Assembly: GCA_031254915.1 (NCBI GenBank)
Contig: JAIRTL010000005.1
Span: forward strand, 19,654-83,653
Length of the DNA: 64,000 nt
Source: Planctomycetota bacterium
GTDB taxonomy: Bacteria; Planctomycetota; SZUA-567
Direction of reading: 5' to 3'
Numbering within the stretch: the first letter of the stretch is position 1; every line of letters starts with the position of its first letter. Position numbers and translations under genes: made by a program. Below the pieces are notes generated by a model. The model had not been told where the DNA came from, did no database searches, and worked only from the letters and a program-made list of their open reading frames with translations. This document shows positions 9,060 through 18,325 of this stretch, one piece after another.

Positions 9060-9489
9060 TCCGATCCTCCGTCGCAAACCGGTCGGGCGTGGCGGTCGGG
9101 ATATAGCCTTCCATCCAGTCGATCCTCGGCGCATCGCCCCACAGGTCTTCGAGGCGGTAGAATTCCCGCGCCGCCCTATCGAAGACATGGACGAGGATGT
9201 CCCCGAAGTCGACCAGCACCCAGCCGCTTTCGCGGCCCGGCTGGGTGAGCCGCTTGCCGCCGGACCGCGAAAGCGCCTTCTCCGCCGCCCGGGTCGCGCC
9301 CCGCACCTGCGCGACGCTGGCGGCGGAGGCGACGACGAAAAAGTCGGCGTAATCGACGAGGGTGCGCAGGTCGAGGACGACGATGTCCTCGGCCCGCCGC
9401 TCGTACATGGCGCGCGCCGCCAGGACGGCGAGGTCGCGGTTCCGGCGTTCGGCGTCGCCGGGCGCCGGTTTTTCGATTTTTCCGCTCAT
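9052..9489 (-). CDS. rsfS: Ribosomal silencing factor RsfS (Iojap family)
   Basis: A 145-residue protein that binds ribosomal protein L14 and blocks subunit joining when nutrients are scarce. Family signatures are visible: VVLDLRTLVDYADFFVVASA, the GGKRL segment, WVLVDFGDILVHVF and FYRLEDLWGDAP. A ~20-residue N-terminal extension precedes the domain. It is the first gene of the rsfS-argC-methyltransferase-HD-dtd-dapB operon. Its start lies only 21 bases from an inverted-repeat element that fills most of the upstream gap, so the operon promoter must lie in or near that element. Confidence 0.93.
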   Translation of the reverse strand: MSGKIEKPAPGDAERRNRDLAVLAARAMYERRAEDIVVLDLRTLVDYADFFVVASAASVAQVRGATRAAEKALSRSGGKRLTQPGRESGWVLVDFGDILVHVFDRAAREFYRLEDLWGDAPRIDWMEGYIPTATPDRFATEDRNA

Positions 9490-9510
9490 GCCCCCCGGAC
9501 TTTCCTTTCA

Positions 9511-9850
9511 ATATATTCCGGGCGCTGCCCGAAATTGTGGGGATGGGGTATGGGGGTTGCCCGGTTCCATATTTACTTCCCATAGGACGTTTTCGGAAAT
9601 GAATGGCCTCCCTGTTGCGTTTTCGGGCTCGACTGCGCCGACCAAAAACACGCCGGGGAAAGGTCAACAATTTACGAAAACGCCGTGGGGGGGGTGCGAA
9701 GTTGAATGGACATCCCATTGCGCATTTCGGTTTGTCCCATCGCATCCCAAAACGCCAAGTCTTTCGCAACATTCGGCTAAAATGCGCCAGTCGCTTCATG
9801 GCCGCGCGCAGTTGAGGCAATCACAACCCCAGACCGTGAACGGTATAATA
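9511..9850 (-). repeat. Enlarged copy of the dispersed inverted-repeat element
   Basis: A 340-bp copy in reverse orientation between hrpA and rsfS. The outer ends are related inverted repeats: left end ATATATTCCGGGCGCTGCCC, and right end ACCGTGAACGGTATAATATT on the + strand. The usual ~130-bp core is split by two extra modules: a segment at about 9687-9780, also present at 27305-27405 and 33444-33502, and a second palindromic element at 9587-9683. It fills nearly the whole 420-base gap, in which I see no gene. Confidence 0.75.
9587..9683. repeat. Nested palindromic element (module C)
   Basis: A 97-bp insert whose ends are inverted repeats: CGTTTTCGGAAATGAATGGC at one end, and GCGTTTTCGTAAATTGTTGA as the reverse complement of the other. 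It recurs as a stand-alone copy at 35680-35774 and as a fragment at 55955-55980, so it is a separate repeat family lodged inside a larger one. Confidence 0.7.
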
Positions 9851-9909
9851 TTCTAGACAACATCACAAACAGCGCAACGCGGAAATGACCCGCGCGGGAA
9901 CGGCGCGTT

Positions 9910-12900
9910 TCACTCCTTCCCGGACGCGAGAAAACGACGCCACGCCCCGTCGATTTTTTTCATGCTTGTCCGCACCTTCTGTCCGCCTTCCTGGGCGAAA
10001 AGGCCGATACGCCATTCCTCGGTGAGCCAGCGATACTCGAGAAGCAGCCGGAAGCGGATCGCGTCCGGATCCTCGGCGGCGGCGAGGTCGTAGCGTTTGC
10101 GTAGCGGCAAGAATTCCTGAAGCCGCCGCCGGTCCTTGGCGAGGGCGTAATTAAGGCGCTCCATCCGCTTTTCCGCCGCCAGCACGTAGCGGGGAAGCTG
10201 GCGGATCTGTTCGGCCGAGGCGTACTCCAGCACTTTCGGCGCCAAAAGCGACTCGACCTGGATCAGAATATCGCGGTACGATTCGGCGTGCGCCGGCGTC
10301 GGCGGGCGCTCGAGCCCGAACAGCATCGCCGACGCCGCACTGTACGCTTCATCGACGGCCCGAGACACCGCCATGCACACGGGATAGAGCTTTTCCTCTC
10401 CGGCCGCGACGCGCTCGAGAAAACCATGGTGCGTTCGCGGCGGGTGAAGCGCGTCCATGGCCTCGTCCACCGCGGCGCGGACGAAATCGTCCGCCAGTTT
10501 TCCGCCGCCGCCGAGCGTCCGCGCCACGGCAGCGGCCGGGGCGGAAATCTTCACGTCCTTGCGCAATTTGACGAGTTGCCTGTCGAGGGTGAGGTAGACG
10601 GCGCGGCGAAATCCCGCCGGCATGGCGAGGTCGGCCTCGCGGCGGGTGTGGTACAGGCGCACGCCCACCGTTTTGCCCTCGTCCACGAGCGCCGGGAAAG
10701 CGGCCGCGCCGGCGCCGGAGCGGATCTCGATGCGTTCCGGAAGGTCGCCGAAGTCCCAGGCGGTGTGGCCGGTCTTTTCGTATTTATCCTTGTCCATGCC
10801 GTCGAAGGCGTTGCGCGCCGCGAGCTTGAGGTCGGCCGCGAGGCCGGCCAGGTCGCGCCCCCGCCCCACCACCCCGCCGCTCCAATCAAGCGCCCTGACG
10901 TTTATGACAAGATACGCCGGAAGCGAAGCGAAATTCCATTCCGTCTCGGGAATCCTGATGCCGGAAACTTTCCACGCCGCTTCGGAAAGCGCCGCCCGGA
11001 ACGGTCGGTCGGGCTTGTCGAGGTGCGGCAGGATCGCGTCGGCGGATTGCGGGATGGGGGTGAATTCGCGGCGAAGCGACTTCGGCAGGCCGCGAAGCAG
11101 TTCCGCCACCTTCGCGCCGAGCAGCCCGGGAACAAGCCAGTCGAGCCGCCATTCCGGCAGGTTCGGGATGTCGGCGACCGGCACGGTCATGGTCACGCCG
11201 TCTTCCGCCGCGCCGGGGTGGAACCGGTAGCTCAGCGGATAGCGGCGGCCGAGCACATCCAGTTCCGGCGGGAAGCGGTCGGGGGTGATGCCGTGCAGCG
11301 GGTGTTCGAGAAGGTAGTCGCGGGTCATGCGGAGCGCGCCTGGATTCTCCCGCTCTGCGCGGAGCGCGAAGTCGGCGAGCGCCTTGTCGTTATGGACGCC
11401 GGCGGGAAGGCGTTCGTCGTAAAAGGCGTGGACGGCGGCGTCGCTGACCATCACCGCCTGCCGCGCCTTGTGCGCCAGATCGGCGACTGCCTCCTTCAGC
11501 GCCTCGTTTTCCCGGAAAAACGGCGGCTTCGCCCGCAGTTTGCCCTCGACCAGCGCCTGGCGGATAAACACTTCCCGCGCCCCGGCCGGATTCACGGACC
11601 CGTAATGCACCTTTCGGCCGACCACAACCGGCAACCCGTAGACCTCGACTTTTTCGCGGGCGCGGACAAAGCCGCCGCGCTCGTCGTAATACGGTTCGGA
11701 ATAACTTCGTCTGGCGAGCGGCCCGGCGAGTTCCTCGATCCACAGCGGGTCGATTTCGGCGACGCCGCGCCCGAACATGCGGCTTGTTTCCACCAGTTCC
11801 GCCGCCATGACCCACGGCGGCGTCTTGCCTTTTTCGCGCACCATGCCCGGTTTTTCGCCTGCCTCGCGGCTGGCGGCGCGGCGGTCCCTGGCGGCGCGGG
11901 CTAGTCCCGAACCCGGCCAGAGCAGAAATTTGACGCCGCGCGCGCCCTGGTAATCGCCGTCGTCCGTCCGCTTGCCGGTGCGGCCGAGCAGGCCGGCGAG
12001 GAGCGAGCGGTGCAGCCGGGCGTAGCCGCCGTCCTTGTCGCGCCCAAGGTCCCGTCCCGGTTTGGCGAAACGGTCGGGCAGGCTGGCCATGATTTCCCCG
12101 GTCTGGCGGCGGATGTCGCGCCACTCCTGCATGCGAAGATAATTGAGGAAATTCTGCCGGCAGAATTTCCTCGCCTGCGACTTGGACGGCAGGGTCGCGA
12201 GCGCGTCGTCGTAGAATTTCCACAGTTCGAGCCAGGCGAGATAATCCGACTTCGGATGAAGAAACCGACGGTGCAGCGCGTCCGCCTCGCCCTGCTTGGC
12301 CAGAGGCCGTTCCCTCGGATCCTGCACGGACAGCATGGCGACGATGGTCAGCGCCGGATCGAGGGCGCCGTTGCGCTTGGCTTCGAGAAGAATGCGCGCG
12401 AACCTTGGTTCCACGGGAAGGACGGCCATGCGCCGCCCGGACGGCGTGATGCCGCCGCCGTCCTCGAGCGCGCCAAGTTCGACGAGTTCGCGGTAGCCTT
12501 CGCGCACCCGCGCCGGCTGGGGCGGGTCGAGAAACGGGAAATCCTCCATCGGGCCGAGGCCGAGATGGCGCAGGCGGAGAATGACGGAGGCAAGGGAGGC
12601 GCGGCGGATCTCCGGGTCGGTGTACGGCGGCCGCTTCTCGAAGTCGGCTTCGCTGTACAGCCTGACGCAGATGCCGGGCGCGACGCGCCCGGCGCGGCCT
12701 TTACGCTGCTCGGCCGACGCCTGGCTGATTTTTTCGATCTGAAGGCGTTCGACCGAAGCGCGGTCGAGCGCCCGACGGACGCGCGCCAGTCCGGAATCCA
12801 CGACCGCCCTGACGCCGGGGATGGTGAGCGACGTTTCCGCGACGTTGGTGGAGAGAATGATTTTGCGAACATCCGGCTGGAAGACGCGCTGCTGCTCCTC

Positions 12901-13911
12901 CTGCGTCAGCCGCGAAAAGAGGGGAAGAATGCCGAACCCGCCGGGACCGGATTTGGCGAGCGTATCCATCGCCTCGCGGATGTCGGCTTCGCCGGGAAGA
13001 AAGACGAGAATGTCCCCTTCCGGCAACTCGTTGGCCAGTCCCTCGACGGCGCGCAGAACCATCACGGACAGGTCGGGATCATCGTCCTCGTCCTCGGCCG
13101 GCGGAACGTAGCGCACTTCCACCGGGTAGGTTCTGCCCTCGATCTCGATCGCCGGAGCGCCGTTGTAATACCCGCTGAACCTGGCGGTGTCAAGGGTGGC
13201 GGAACTGACGATGAGCCGGAATTCCGGCCGATGGGGCAGAATGCGCTTGATGCAGCCAAGCAGGAGGTCGGTGTCGAGGTTGCGCTCGTGCGCTTCGTCG
13301 AGAATGATCGTGTCGTAGGCGAGAAGGTCGCGGTCGCGCTGGATTTCGTTGAGAAGAATGCCGTCGGTCATGAACTTCACGAGCGTCGTCGGCCTTGTCT
13401 TGGCCTGGAAGCGGACCTGGAAGCCGATTTCCCCGCCGAGGGGAACGCCGAGTTCGCGAGCGGTCCGCGCCGACACCGACATGGCGGCCAGGCGCCTCGG
13501 CTGGGTGACGCCGATCCTGCCACACACGCCCCGTCCAAGGTCGAGACAGATTTTCGGAAGCTGGGTGGTTTTGCCGCTGCCGGTGGAGCCGGCGATGATC
13601 GTCACCTGGTTGTCGCGGATGGTTCCGGCGATTTCGTCCCGGCGGGCGCTGATCGGCAGCTCCTCCGGATAGACGATGGCGGGCACAGCGAGGCGGCGGC
13701 GTTCGCCAAGTTCGCGCGACGCCTCGAAACGCCGGAGGAGTTCGCCAGGGGCGTCTCCCGCGTTCAGGCGTTTTTCCGCCATTTCACGCAAACGCACCGC
13801 CTCGCGGACAAGCCGAGGGCGATCCTTGATCATGCAAAACCGGATGTTCTCCAGGACAAGGCCGGGGATGTCCCCGACCGTTTCCGCGTCCCGGTTTTCT
13901 TCAACCGCCAT
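9910..13911 (-). CDS. hrpA: ATP-dependent RNA helicase HrpA
   Basis: A 1333-residue DEAH-box helicase, normal size for HrpA, which processes mRNA and helps rescue stalled ribosomes in bacteria. Walker A GSTGSGKT lies at 108-115, DEAH at 205-208, and VSSATLD and QRKGRAGR motifs follow; a long HrpA-type C-terminal region completes it. The ATG at 13911 directly abuts a truncated copy of the dispersed element and has no clear Shine-Dalgarno sequence. The real start could therefore be a little further in, although residues 18-40 already resemble the HrpA N-terminus. Confidence 0.95.
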   Translation of the reverse strand: MAVEENRDAETVGDIPGLVLENIRFCMIKDRPRLVREAVRLREMAEKRLNAGDAPGELLRRFEASRELGERRRLAVPAIVYPEELPISARRDEIAGTIRDNQVTIIAGSTGSGKTTQLPKICLDLGRGVCGRIGVTQPRRLAAMSVSARTARELGVPLGGEIGFQVRFQAKTRPTTLVKFMTDGILLNEIQRDRDLLAYDTIILDEAHERNLDTDLLLGCIKRILPHRPEFRLIVSSATLDTARFSGYYNGAPAIEIEGRTYPVEVRYVPPAEDEDDDPDLSVMVLRAVEGLANELPEGDILVFLPGEADIREAMDTLAKSGPGGFGILPLFSRLTQEEQQRVFQPDVRKIILSTNVAETSLTIPGVRAVVDSGLARVRRALDRASVERLQIEKISQASAEQRKGRAGRVAPGICVRLYSEADFEKRPPYTDPEIRRASLASVILRLRHLGLGPMEDFPFLDPPQPARVREGYRELVELGALEDGGGITPSGRRMAVLPVEPRFARILLEAKRNGALDPALTIVAMLSVQDPRERPLAKQGEADALHRRFLHPKSDYLAWLELWKFYDDALATLPSKSQARKFCRQNFLNYLRMQEWRDIRRQTGEIMASLPDRFAKPGRDLGRDKDGGYARLHRSLLAGLLGRTGKRTDDGDYQGARGVKFLLWPGSGLARAARDRRAASREAGEKPGMVREKGKTPPWVMAAELVETSRMFGRGVAEIDPLWIEELAGPLARRSYSEPYYDERGGFVRAREKVEVYGLPVVVGRKVHYGSVNPAGAREVFIRQALVEGKLRAKPPFFRENEALKEAVADLAHKARQAVMVSDAAVHAFYDERLPAGVHNDKALADFALRAERENPGALRMTRDYLLEHPLHGITPDRFPPELDVLGRRYPLSYRFHPGAAEDGVTMTVPVADIPNLPEWRLDWLVPGLLGAKVAELLRGLPKSLRREFTPIPQSADAILPHLDKPDRPFRAALSEAAWKVSGIRIPETEWNFASLPAYLVINVRALDWSGGVVGRGRDLAGLAADLKLAARNAFDGMDKDKYEKTGHTAWDFGDLPERIEIRSGAGAAAFPALVDEGKTVGVRLYHTRREADLAMPAGFRRAVYLTLDRQLVKLRKDVKISAPAAAVARTLGGGGKLADDFVRAAVDEAMDALHPPRTHHGFLERVAAGEEKLYPVCMAVSRAVDEAYSAASAMLFGLERPPTPAHAESYRDILIQVESLLAPKVLEYASAEQIRQLPRYVLAAEKRMERLNYALAKDRRRLQEFLPLRKRYDLAAAEDPDAIRFRLLLEYRWLTEEWRIGLFAQEGGQKVRTSMKKIDGAWRRFLASGKE

Positions 13912-13990
13912 AAGGGAAACAGACGGGGAACAGGGAAGCCCCCATCCCCCATTTTCGCAATTTCGGGCCGTGCCCGGGATATGTGGTATA
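13912..13990 (+). repeat. Truncated dispersed element (right half) abutting hrpA
   Basis: The right half of the element, including the C-rich block CCCCCATCCCCCATTTTCGC and the end CGGGCCGTGCCCGGGATAT. The left half is missing, and homology stops at the hrpA start codon, so this element forms the hrpA 5' region. Confidence 0.7.
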
Positions 13991-14053
13991 CAACGCTCCG
14001 ATTCGCCGACTGCCCATACTCTCTATAGGCGAAATCGACGGCGCGTGGTCAAG

Positions 14054-14092
14054 AAAAAACCCTCCGGCCGGCCCATACGGCCGACCGGAGGG
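14054..14092 (-). terminator. Strong intrinsic terminator after the zinc-ribbon gene
   Basis: Read on the minus strand, a GC-rich stem of about 14 bp (14079-14092 with 14060-14073, loop around CATAC) runs straight into six T residues (14059-14054). It lies 36 bases after the stop of the zinc-ribbon gene. Confidence 0.85.
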
Positions 14093-14127
14093 TCGAGACT
14101 GCGTTGCTTGTGGAGAGAGGAGAAAGA

Positions 14128-14547
14128 TCAGGCCAGCGTCAACTCCGCAACCACCCAGTCGTGGAGCGTGGTCGGGGGAACGTGGACGTAATATTTTTGT
14201 CGCATGCGCTGCGTCGCCTTCTCGAGCGTCATCGCCTGTTTGATGACCAGGTCCACGGCGGTGCGGCGGACGCGGTTGGTGAAGCGCCCCGATGGTTGCG
14301 CCAGGTGGTCCATGGGGAGCGAGAAGTGTTTCCGGCATTTTTCGCAGTAGTGTTTCGAGTACGTCACTTCGAGGACGGTCGGTCCGGAAATGCCCACTTC
14401 GCGCAGGCGGCGACGGCCGATGGAGTGGCGCTTGGACATCTCGCCGCATTTCGGGCACGAGGAAGTTTTGCGGGACATGTTGATCTTGCGGTACTTGGTT
14501 CCGCGCGGCACCATCACCTTGGCGGTCGTCATGGTTTTCTCGGTCAC
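14128..14547 (-). CDS. Zinc-ribbon/HTH protein resembling a transposase N-terminus
   Basis: A 139-residue basic protein. The GTG at 14547 is chosen because a strong GGAGGA lies seven bases before it; an upstream ATG and a downstream ATG are alternatives. A four-cysteine zinc ribbon is clear: CPKCGE and CEKCRKHF, ~35 residues apart. A helical segment with NRVRRTAVDLVIKQAMTLE and PTTLHDWVVAE follows and looks like a helix-turn-helix. This arrangement is typical of the N-terminal part of ISL3-like transposases, but no DDE catalytic domain follows. The gene ends at a well-formed terminator, and no terminal repeats specific to an IS flank it. It may be a domesticated DNA-binding protein or a clean truncation. 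Confidence 0.6.
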   Translation of the reverse strand: MTEKTMTTAKVMVPRGTKYRKINMSRKTSSCPKCGEMSKRHSIGRRRLREVGISGPTVLEVTYSKHYCEKCRKHFSLPMDHLAQPSGRFTNRVRRTAVDLVIKQAMTLEKATQRMRQKYYVHVPPTTLHDWVVAELTLA

Positions 14548-15044
14548 GGCCTTCTCCTCCGGAAACATATTTATCCTGACGCGTTCCGGTCGCTTCCCAT
14601 ACCGGGGCCTGCCCCGCCCCGCCTTCCCCCCGACCGGCGCGCGTTCCAACTAGCGCTGTACAAATGTTATCGGCGAAAGACACGGTCGCGGTTGAGGCGA
14701 AATTGCGTTTTTGCGTTTTTTTATGCGTTTCCAAAAACGTCGCGTGGGGGCGGTTCAATATCGGGAACGCCGTTCCGGGCCGTGAACCGTGAACGATGTA
14801 TATACCGAAGCCACGTGGAATTTTGGTTCCTTGAACCTGCAGCCGGGAGTGCGCGCACAGGTTATGAAATTGAAAACCGGATTTCCAGCGCGCTCCGGCA
14901 TAAACGGCGCGGCAAAGTCCGCGCCGCCGGGACGGTGCAATGTTTTTCCATCAAAAGAAGCTGACGGTATGGCGTGAATTACCTTCGTTTAGATCATTCT
15001 CGAGAACGGACGGTCCGACCGCCAGTCGCCTCGCATTCATGCGG
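14548..15044. other. Gene-free region with a vestigial element end
   Basis: About 500 bases between the zinc-ribbon gene and the end of hisC with no supportable gene. Positions 14772-14803 (GTTCCGGGCCGTGAACCGTG and the following ATGTATAT) resemble a lone terminal repeat of the dispersed element. The promoter of the zinc-ribbon gene should also be here, but I could not place it with confidence. Confidence 0.45.
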
Positions 15045-16103
15045 TCAGATCGCCTCCAGAACGTCGCGGAGGGCTTCGAGGAAGCGATCCATGTCAGGGT
15101 CGGCGCCGACGGTCACGCGGAGAAAATCGTCCACCCTCGGTTTGGCGAAATAGCGGACGAGGACGCCGCGATCCTTGAGTCCCTGGAAAGCCAGCTTCGC
15201 GCGTTCGGCCGATCCGAAGCCGACGAGCAGAAAGTTCGCGCCGCTCGGCAAAACGGCGAGGCCCATGCCGGTCAGCGCCGCCGCCGTGCGCTCGCGCGTG
15301 GCGACGATTTTCGCTGTCGTCTCGCGCAGCCATTCCCGGTCGCGGAGCGCCGCTTCCGCTCCGGCTTGGGCGATGCGGTCGAGGTTGTAATAGTCGCGCA
15401 CCTTGTCGAGCTCGAAGAGCGCGTCCTCGCGCATGAAGCCGAGTCCGACGCGCAGGCCGGCGAGGGCGTAACTCTTGGACAGGGTCCGCGCCACGGCGAG
15501 GTTGTCGTATTCCCTGATCAACGGTATTGCCGACGTCCCCTCGGGGGCGAAGTCGGCGTACGCCTCGTCGATCACCACGATCCCGTTCGGCGTCGCCTCG
15601 ATCAGGCGGCGGATTTCCGACCCGGAAAACACCGTCCCGGTCGGCGCGTTCGGGTTGGGGAGGAAGACGAGCCTGGCGTCGGTGAGCGGAAGATCGTCCG
15701 GCAGCCGGAAATCGTCCGTGAACTGCACGAGCCGGTAGTCGGCGTCGTACATGGCGGCGAGGGTGGCGTAATAGGTGTAACTCGGATAAAACGCGGCCGC
15801 GACGTCGCCGGGGTCGCAATAGCCGTGAAACAACAGACGGAGCATTTCGTCCGATCCGTTCGTGGTCATCACCTCCTCCGGCCGCACTCCGTACAGTTCG
15901 GCCGCCGCCGCGCGCACGCCGACGCTGCTCGACTCCGGATAGGTGCCGATAGCCGCCGCCTCGCGGCGCATCGCCCCGAGCGCTTTTCCGGACGGAGGAT
16001 AGCGGGATTCGTTTTGGTTGAGCTTCACCACGTCGGATCCCAGCGCCGCTTCGCCCGGGACATAGGCGGCCATGCGGGCCACGCAGTCGCGAACCTTGAT
16101 CAT
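15045..16103 (-). CDS. hisC: Histidinol-phosphate aminotransferase
   Basis: A 352-residue PLP-dependent aminotransferase (fold type I) of histidine biosynthesis that makes histidinol phosphate. Visible family segments are VKLNQNESRYPPSG, LPNPNAPTG, VIDEAYADF, the PLP-lysine motif RTLSKSYALAGLRVG, and a C-terminal arginine in DFLRVTVG. Paralogues acting on aromatic amino acids look similar, so the exact substrate is slightly open. Its ATG overlaps the ribokinase stop by four bases, an odd pairing with no other his gene nearby. Confidence 0.9.
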   Translation of the reverse strand: MIKVRDCVARMAAYVPGEAALGSDVVKLNQNESRYPPSGKALGAMRREAAAIGTYPESSSVGVRAAAAELYGVRPEEVMTTNGSDEMLRLLFHGYCDPGDVAAAFYPSYTYYATLAAMYDADYRLVQFTDDFRLPDDLPLTDARLVFLPNPNAPTGTVFSGSEIRRLIEATPNGIVVIDEAYADFAPEGTSAIPLIREYDNLAVARTLSKSYALAGLRVGLGFMREDALFELDKVRDYYNLDRIAQAGAEAALRDREWLRETTAKIVATRERTAAALTGMGLAVLPSGANFLLVGFGSAERAKLAFQGLKDRGVLVRYFAKPRVDDFLRVTVGADPDMDRFLEALRDVLEAI

Positions 16104-17014
16104 GCCTTCTCGAACTCCTCCGCGTTGGGGAACGATTTCTGCGTTCCCGGCCTGGTTGTGGAAATGGCGGCGTAGCGGTTGGCCATGACCATGGCCCTGG
16201 CGACGTCCCCGAGGGTGAGGAGATGGCAGGCGAAGCTGCCGATGAAGGCGTCGCCGGCGCCGGTGGAGTCGACCGGCTTCACCGGATGCGGCGGGACGAG
16301 ATGGTCGACGCCGTCCGCCAGCCACAGGGAGCCTTTGTCGCCGAGGGTGACGATGACGTTTTTCACGCCGTGCGCAAGAACGGCGCGGCCGGCCGCCCTG
16401 GCGTCATCGACGTCTTTCACCGGCATGCCGGCGAGGACCTCGAGTTCCGTTTCGTTTGGCACCAGGAAGGCGACCGATTTAACCGCCTTGTAGTCGAGGC
16501 GCGCCGCCGGGGCCGGGTTGAGGATAACGGGAATGCCGTTGTCGCGGCCGAAGGCGACGGCGTAGTAGACGGTGTCCAGGGGCACCTCGAGCTGCAGGAC
16601 GACGACGCCGCACTTTCGTATATCGTCGGCGGCACGGTCTATATCCGCGGGCGATAGGTGCCGGTTGGCGCCCTTGACGATGAGGATGGAGTTGTTGGCG
16701 TCGCCGTCGACGAAAATGGGGGCGACGCCGTTGGACGCGCCGGGGGCCGTCTCGACGTATTTGGTGTCGATCCCCTGTTCCGCGAGGTTCTTCTTGTAGC
16801 CGGGGCCGAACAGGTCGTCCCCGACCTTGGTGACGAGGAGAACGTCGGCCCCGAGGCGGGCGGCGGCGACGGCCTGATTCGCGCCCTTGCCGCCGAAACC
16901 GAGATCGAAGGATGGCGCTTCGACCGTCTCGCCCATTCTCGGCATCCGCTCCACCCTGGTGACGAGATCGATCATGTTGCTGCCGATGACGGCAACCTTC
17001 GGTTTGTCCGGCAT
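16100..17014 (-). CDS. rbsK: Ribokinase (PfkB family)
   Basis: A 304-residue sugar kinase phosphorylating D-ribose with ATP. It has the N-terminal GFGGKGANQAVAAARLGA motif, the NPAPA segment, LVPNETE, and the C-terminal PfkB signature DSTGAGDAFIGSFA with the catalytic Asp. The ATG at 17014 is preceded by a GGGGAG ribosome site; an upstream in-frame extension is only the inverted-repeat element. It overlaps hisC by four bases. A ribose-type transporter operon lacking its own kinase (so far as the window shows) lies at 60.4-64 kb, so this enzyme could serve it. Confidence 0.93.
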   Translation of the reverse strand: MPDKPKVAVIGSNMIDLVTRVERMPRMGETVEAPSFDLGFGGKGANQAVAAARLGADVLLVTKVGDDLFGPGYKKNLAEQGIDTKYVETAPGASNGVAPIFVDGDANNSILIVKGANRHLSPADIDRAADDIRKCGVVVLQLEVPLDTVYYAVAFGRDNGIPVILNPAPAARLDYKAVKSVAFLVPNETELEVLAGMPVKDVDDARAAGRAVLAHGVKNVIVTLGDKGSLWLADGVDHLVPPHPVKPVDSTGAGDAFIGSFACHLLTLGDVARAMVMANRYAAISTTRPGTQKSFPNAEEFEKA

Positions 17015-17027
17015 TGTCTCCCCTTTG

Positions 17028-17156
17028 CTATACCGTTCACGGCCCGGAATCGTGACGCCCTCAACTGCGCGCGGCAATGAAATGGACAGAGGAAACAGAT
17101 GCGGAGCAGGGCAACCCCCATCCCCCATTTTCATAATTTCGGGCCGTGCCCAGCAT
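17028..17156 (+). repeat. Dispersed inverted-repeat element, full copy
   Basis: A 129-bp copy ending 14 bases from the rbsK start. Left end TATACCGTTCACGGCCCGGA; right end ATAATTTCGGGCCGTGCCCA. The core CCTCAACTG...GCAGGGCAACCCCCATCCC is shared with the other copies. Confidence 0.8.
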
Positions 17157-17209
17157 GAACAAGCCAGTGGGCCAGCGGGCGAGTATACCCCGCCCCCGCG
17201 CGGGGCGCA

Positions 17210-18325
17210 TCAGGAATTTCGCAGCAACCCGGCGACCGCCATGGCGACTTCATCCGGGGCGACGTCGCGCAGCGCCTTTTCCGCCCGTCGGCGCGTGTCG
17301 GCGCGGGAAAGGTCGAGCGTCCGCGTTTCGCCCCTGCCCAGGAGCTTCACGTTCCTGCCGATGGCGCGCGTACGGGTCGGGTTCGTGATCCCGAAGATGA
17401 CCAGCGTCCGCACGCCGAGCGCGGCCGCGACATGCGCGCCCCCGGAGTCGCCGCCGACAAACAGACGACATTCGGCGACGAGGCCGACAAAATCCGCGAG
17501 CGCCGTCCGTCCGGCGAGGTTGATGCCGCGCGGAACGCCGGCGATGATTTCATCGCAGGCCCGGCGCTGGGTTTCGCTTCCCGTGAGAACGGGGATCAGG
17601 CCGTGGTCGTTGGCGAGGCGCAGGGCGAGTCGGCGATAATGCTCCCTTGGCCAGTCCTTCACCGGACCATAGGCGCTCATCGGCGCGAGGACGGCGTATC
17701 CGCCTTCGCCGCCGTGCTCGCGGTACAGGCGCGCCGCATTCTCGACGCCCGTCGCGGGAGCGGTCAATTTTGGCCCGATGAAGGCGTAATCGATGATTGG
17801 CGGCGGCATGATCCTGGTCGCGGGCGCCGCGATCATGGCCGCCTTTTGCGCGATTTCGAGGTAATAGCGGGTGAAGTGGAGCATCTTGACGCGGGCGTCG
17901 CAGGGGAGGGGGTCGGTGAGGAGCCGGCGTCTGCCGTTCAGGTTGTAGCCGGCGCGGCGGCGTGCGCCCAGCCGCCACATCCACAGGGCGGACGAGAGCG
18001 AATTCGGAAGAAGCGCCCCGACGAGCGGCGGTTCGCCGTTCCAGTCCCCGGGGAGCGCGGCTTTTCCGGCGGCGAGGGCGCGAAGAAGCGGGCCGGTGCC
18101 GCTCCCGGGGGCGGCCAGCGTCCCGTCTATCCCGGGCTGGGAGCCGAAGAGGCCGAGAAGCGCCGGGCGCGCCGCCACGTGCAGTCCGATTTCGGGGAGC
18201 GTCTCGCGGATATAGCGCAACGCCGGCAACGCCATGACGGCGTCGCCGAGCCAGTTTGGCAACCGCACCAGCATCCGCGCTTCCGGCCCCATGCCGCCTC
18301 CGTCCACACGCCTCCCGTCGATCAC
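17210..18325 (-). CDS. Glycosyltransferase family 9 (heptosyltransferase-like)
   Basis: A 371-residue enzyme of the GT9 family, whose members add ADP-heptose during lipopolysaccharide core synthesis on the cytoplasmic face. Recognisable parts are the N-terminal VRLPNWLGDAVMALPAL, the PMSAYGPVKDWP phosphate-binding region, NLAGRTALADFVGL and GGDSGGAHVAAALG. These are closest in style to WaaF-type heptosyltransferase II. The start overlaps the stop of the giant upstream gene by four bases, so I keep the first ATG; an internal ATG at MLVRLPNW is the alternative. No other LPS gene is adjacent. Confidence 0.87.
   Translation of the reverse strand: MIDGRRVDGGGMGPEARMLVRLPNWLGDAVMALPALRYIRETLPEIGLHVAARPALLGLFGSQPGIDGTLAAPGSGTGPLLRALAAGKAALPGDWNGEPPLVGALLPNSLSSALWMWRLGARRRAGYNLNGRRRLLTDPLPCDARVKMLHFTRYYLEIAQKAAMIAAPATRIMPPPIIDYAFIGPKLTAPATGVENAARLYREHGGEGGYAVLAPMSAYGPVKDWPREHYRRLALRLANDHGLIPVLTGSETQRRACDEIIAGVPRGINLAGRTALADFVGLVAECRLFVGGDSGGAHVAAALGVRTLVIFGITNPTRTRAIGRNVKLLGRGETRTLDLSRADTRRRAEKALRDVAPDEVAMAVAGLLRNS

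Noticed and set aside
9603..9856. Short frames with recurring peptides such as MNGLPVAFSGSTAPT
   Set aside because: The same peptides recur at 35.7 kb because the DNA is a repeat; the frames lack starts with ribosome sites and vary in frame between copies.
12010..14028. A 672-codon + strand open frame opposite hrpA
   Set aside because: The minus strand encodes a complete HrpA helicase with all motifs; the antisense frame has no domain and runs through the repeat element.
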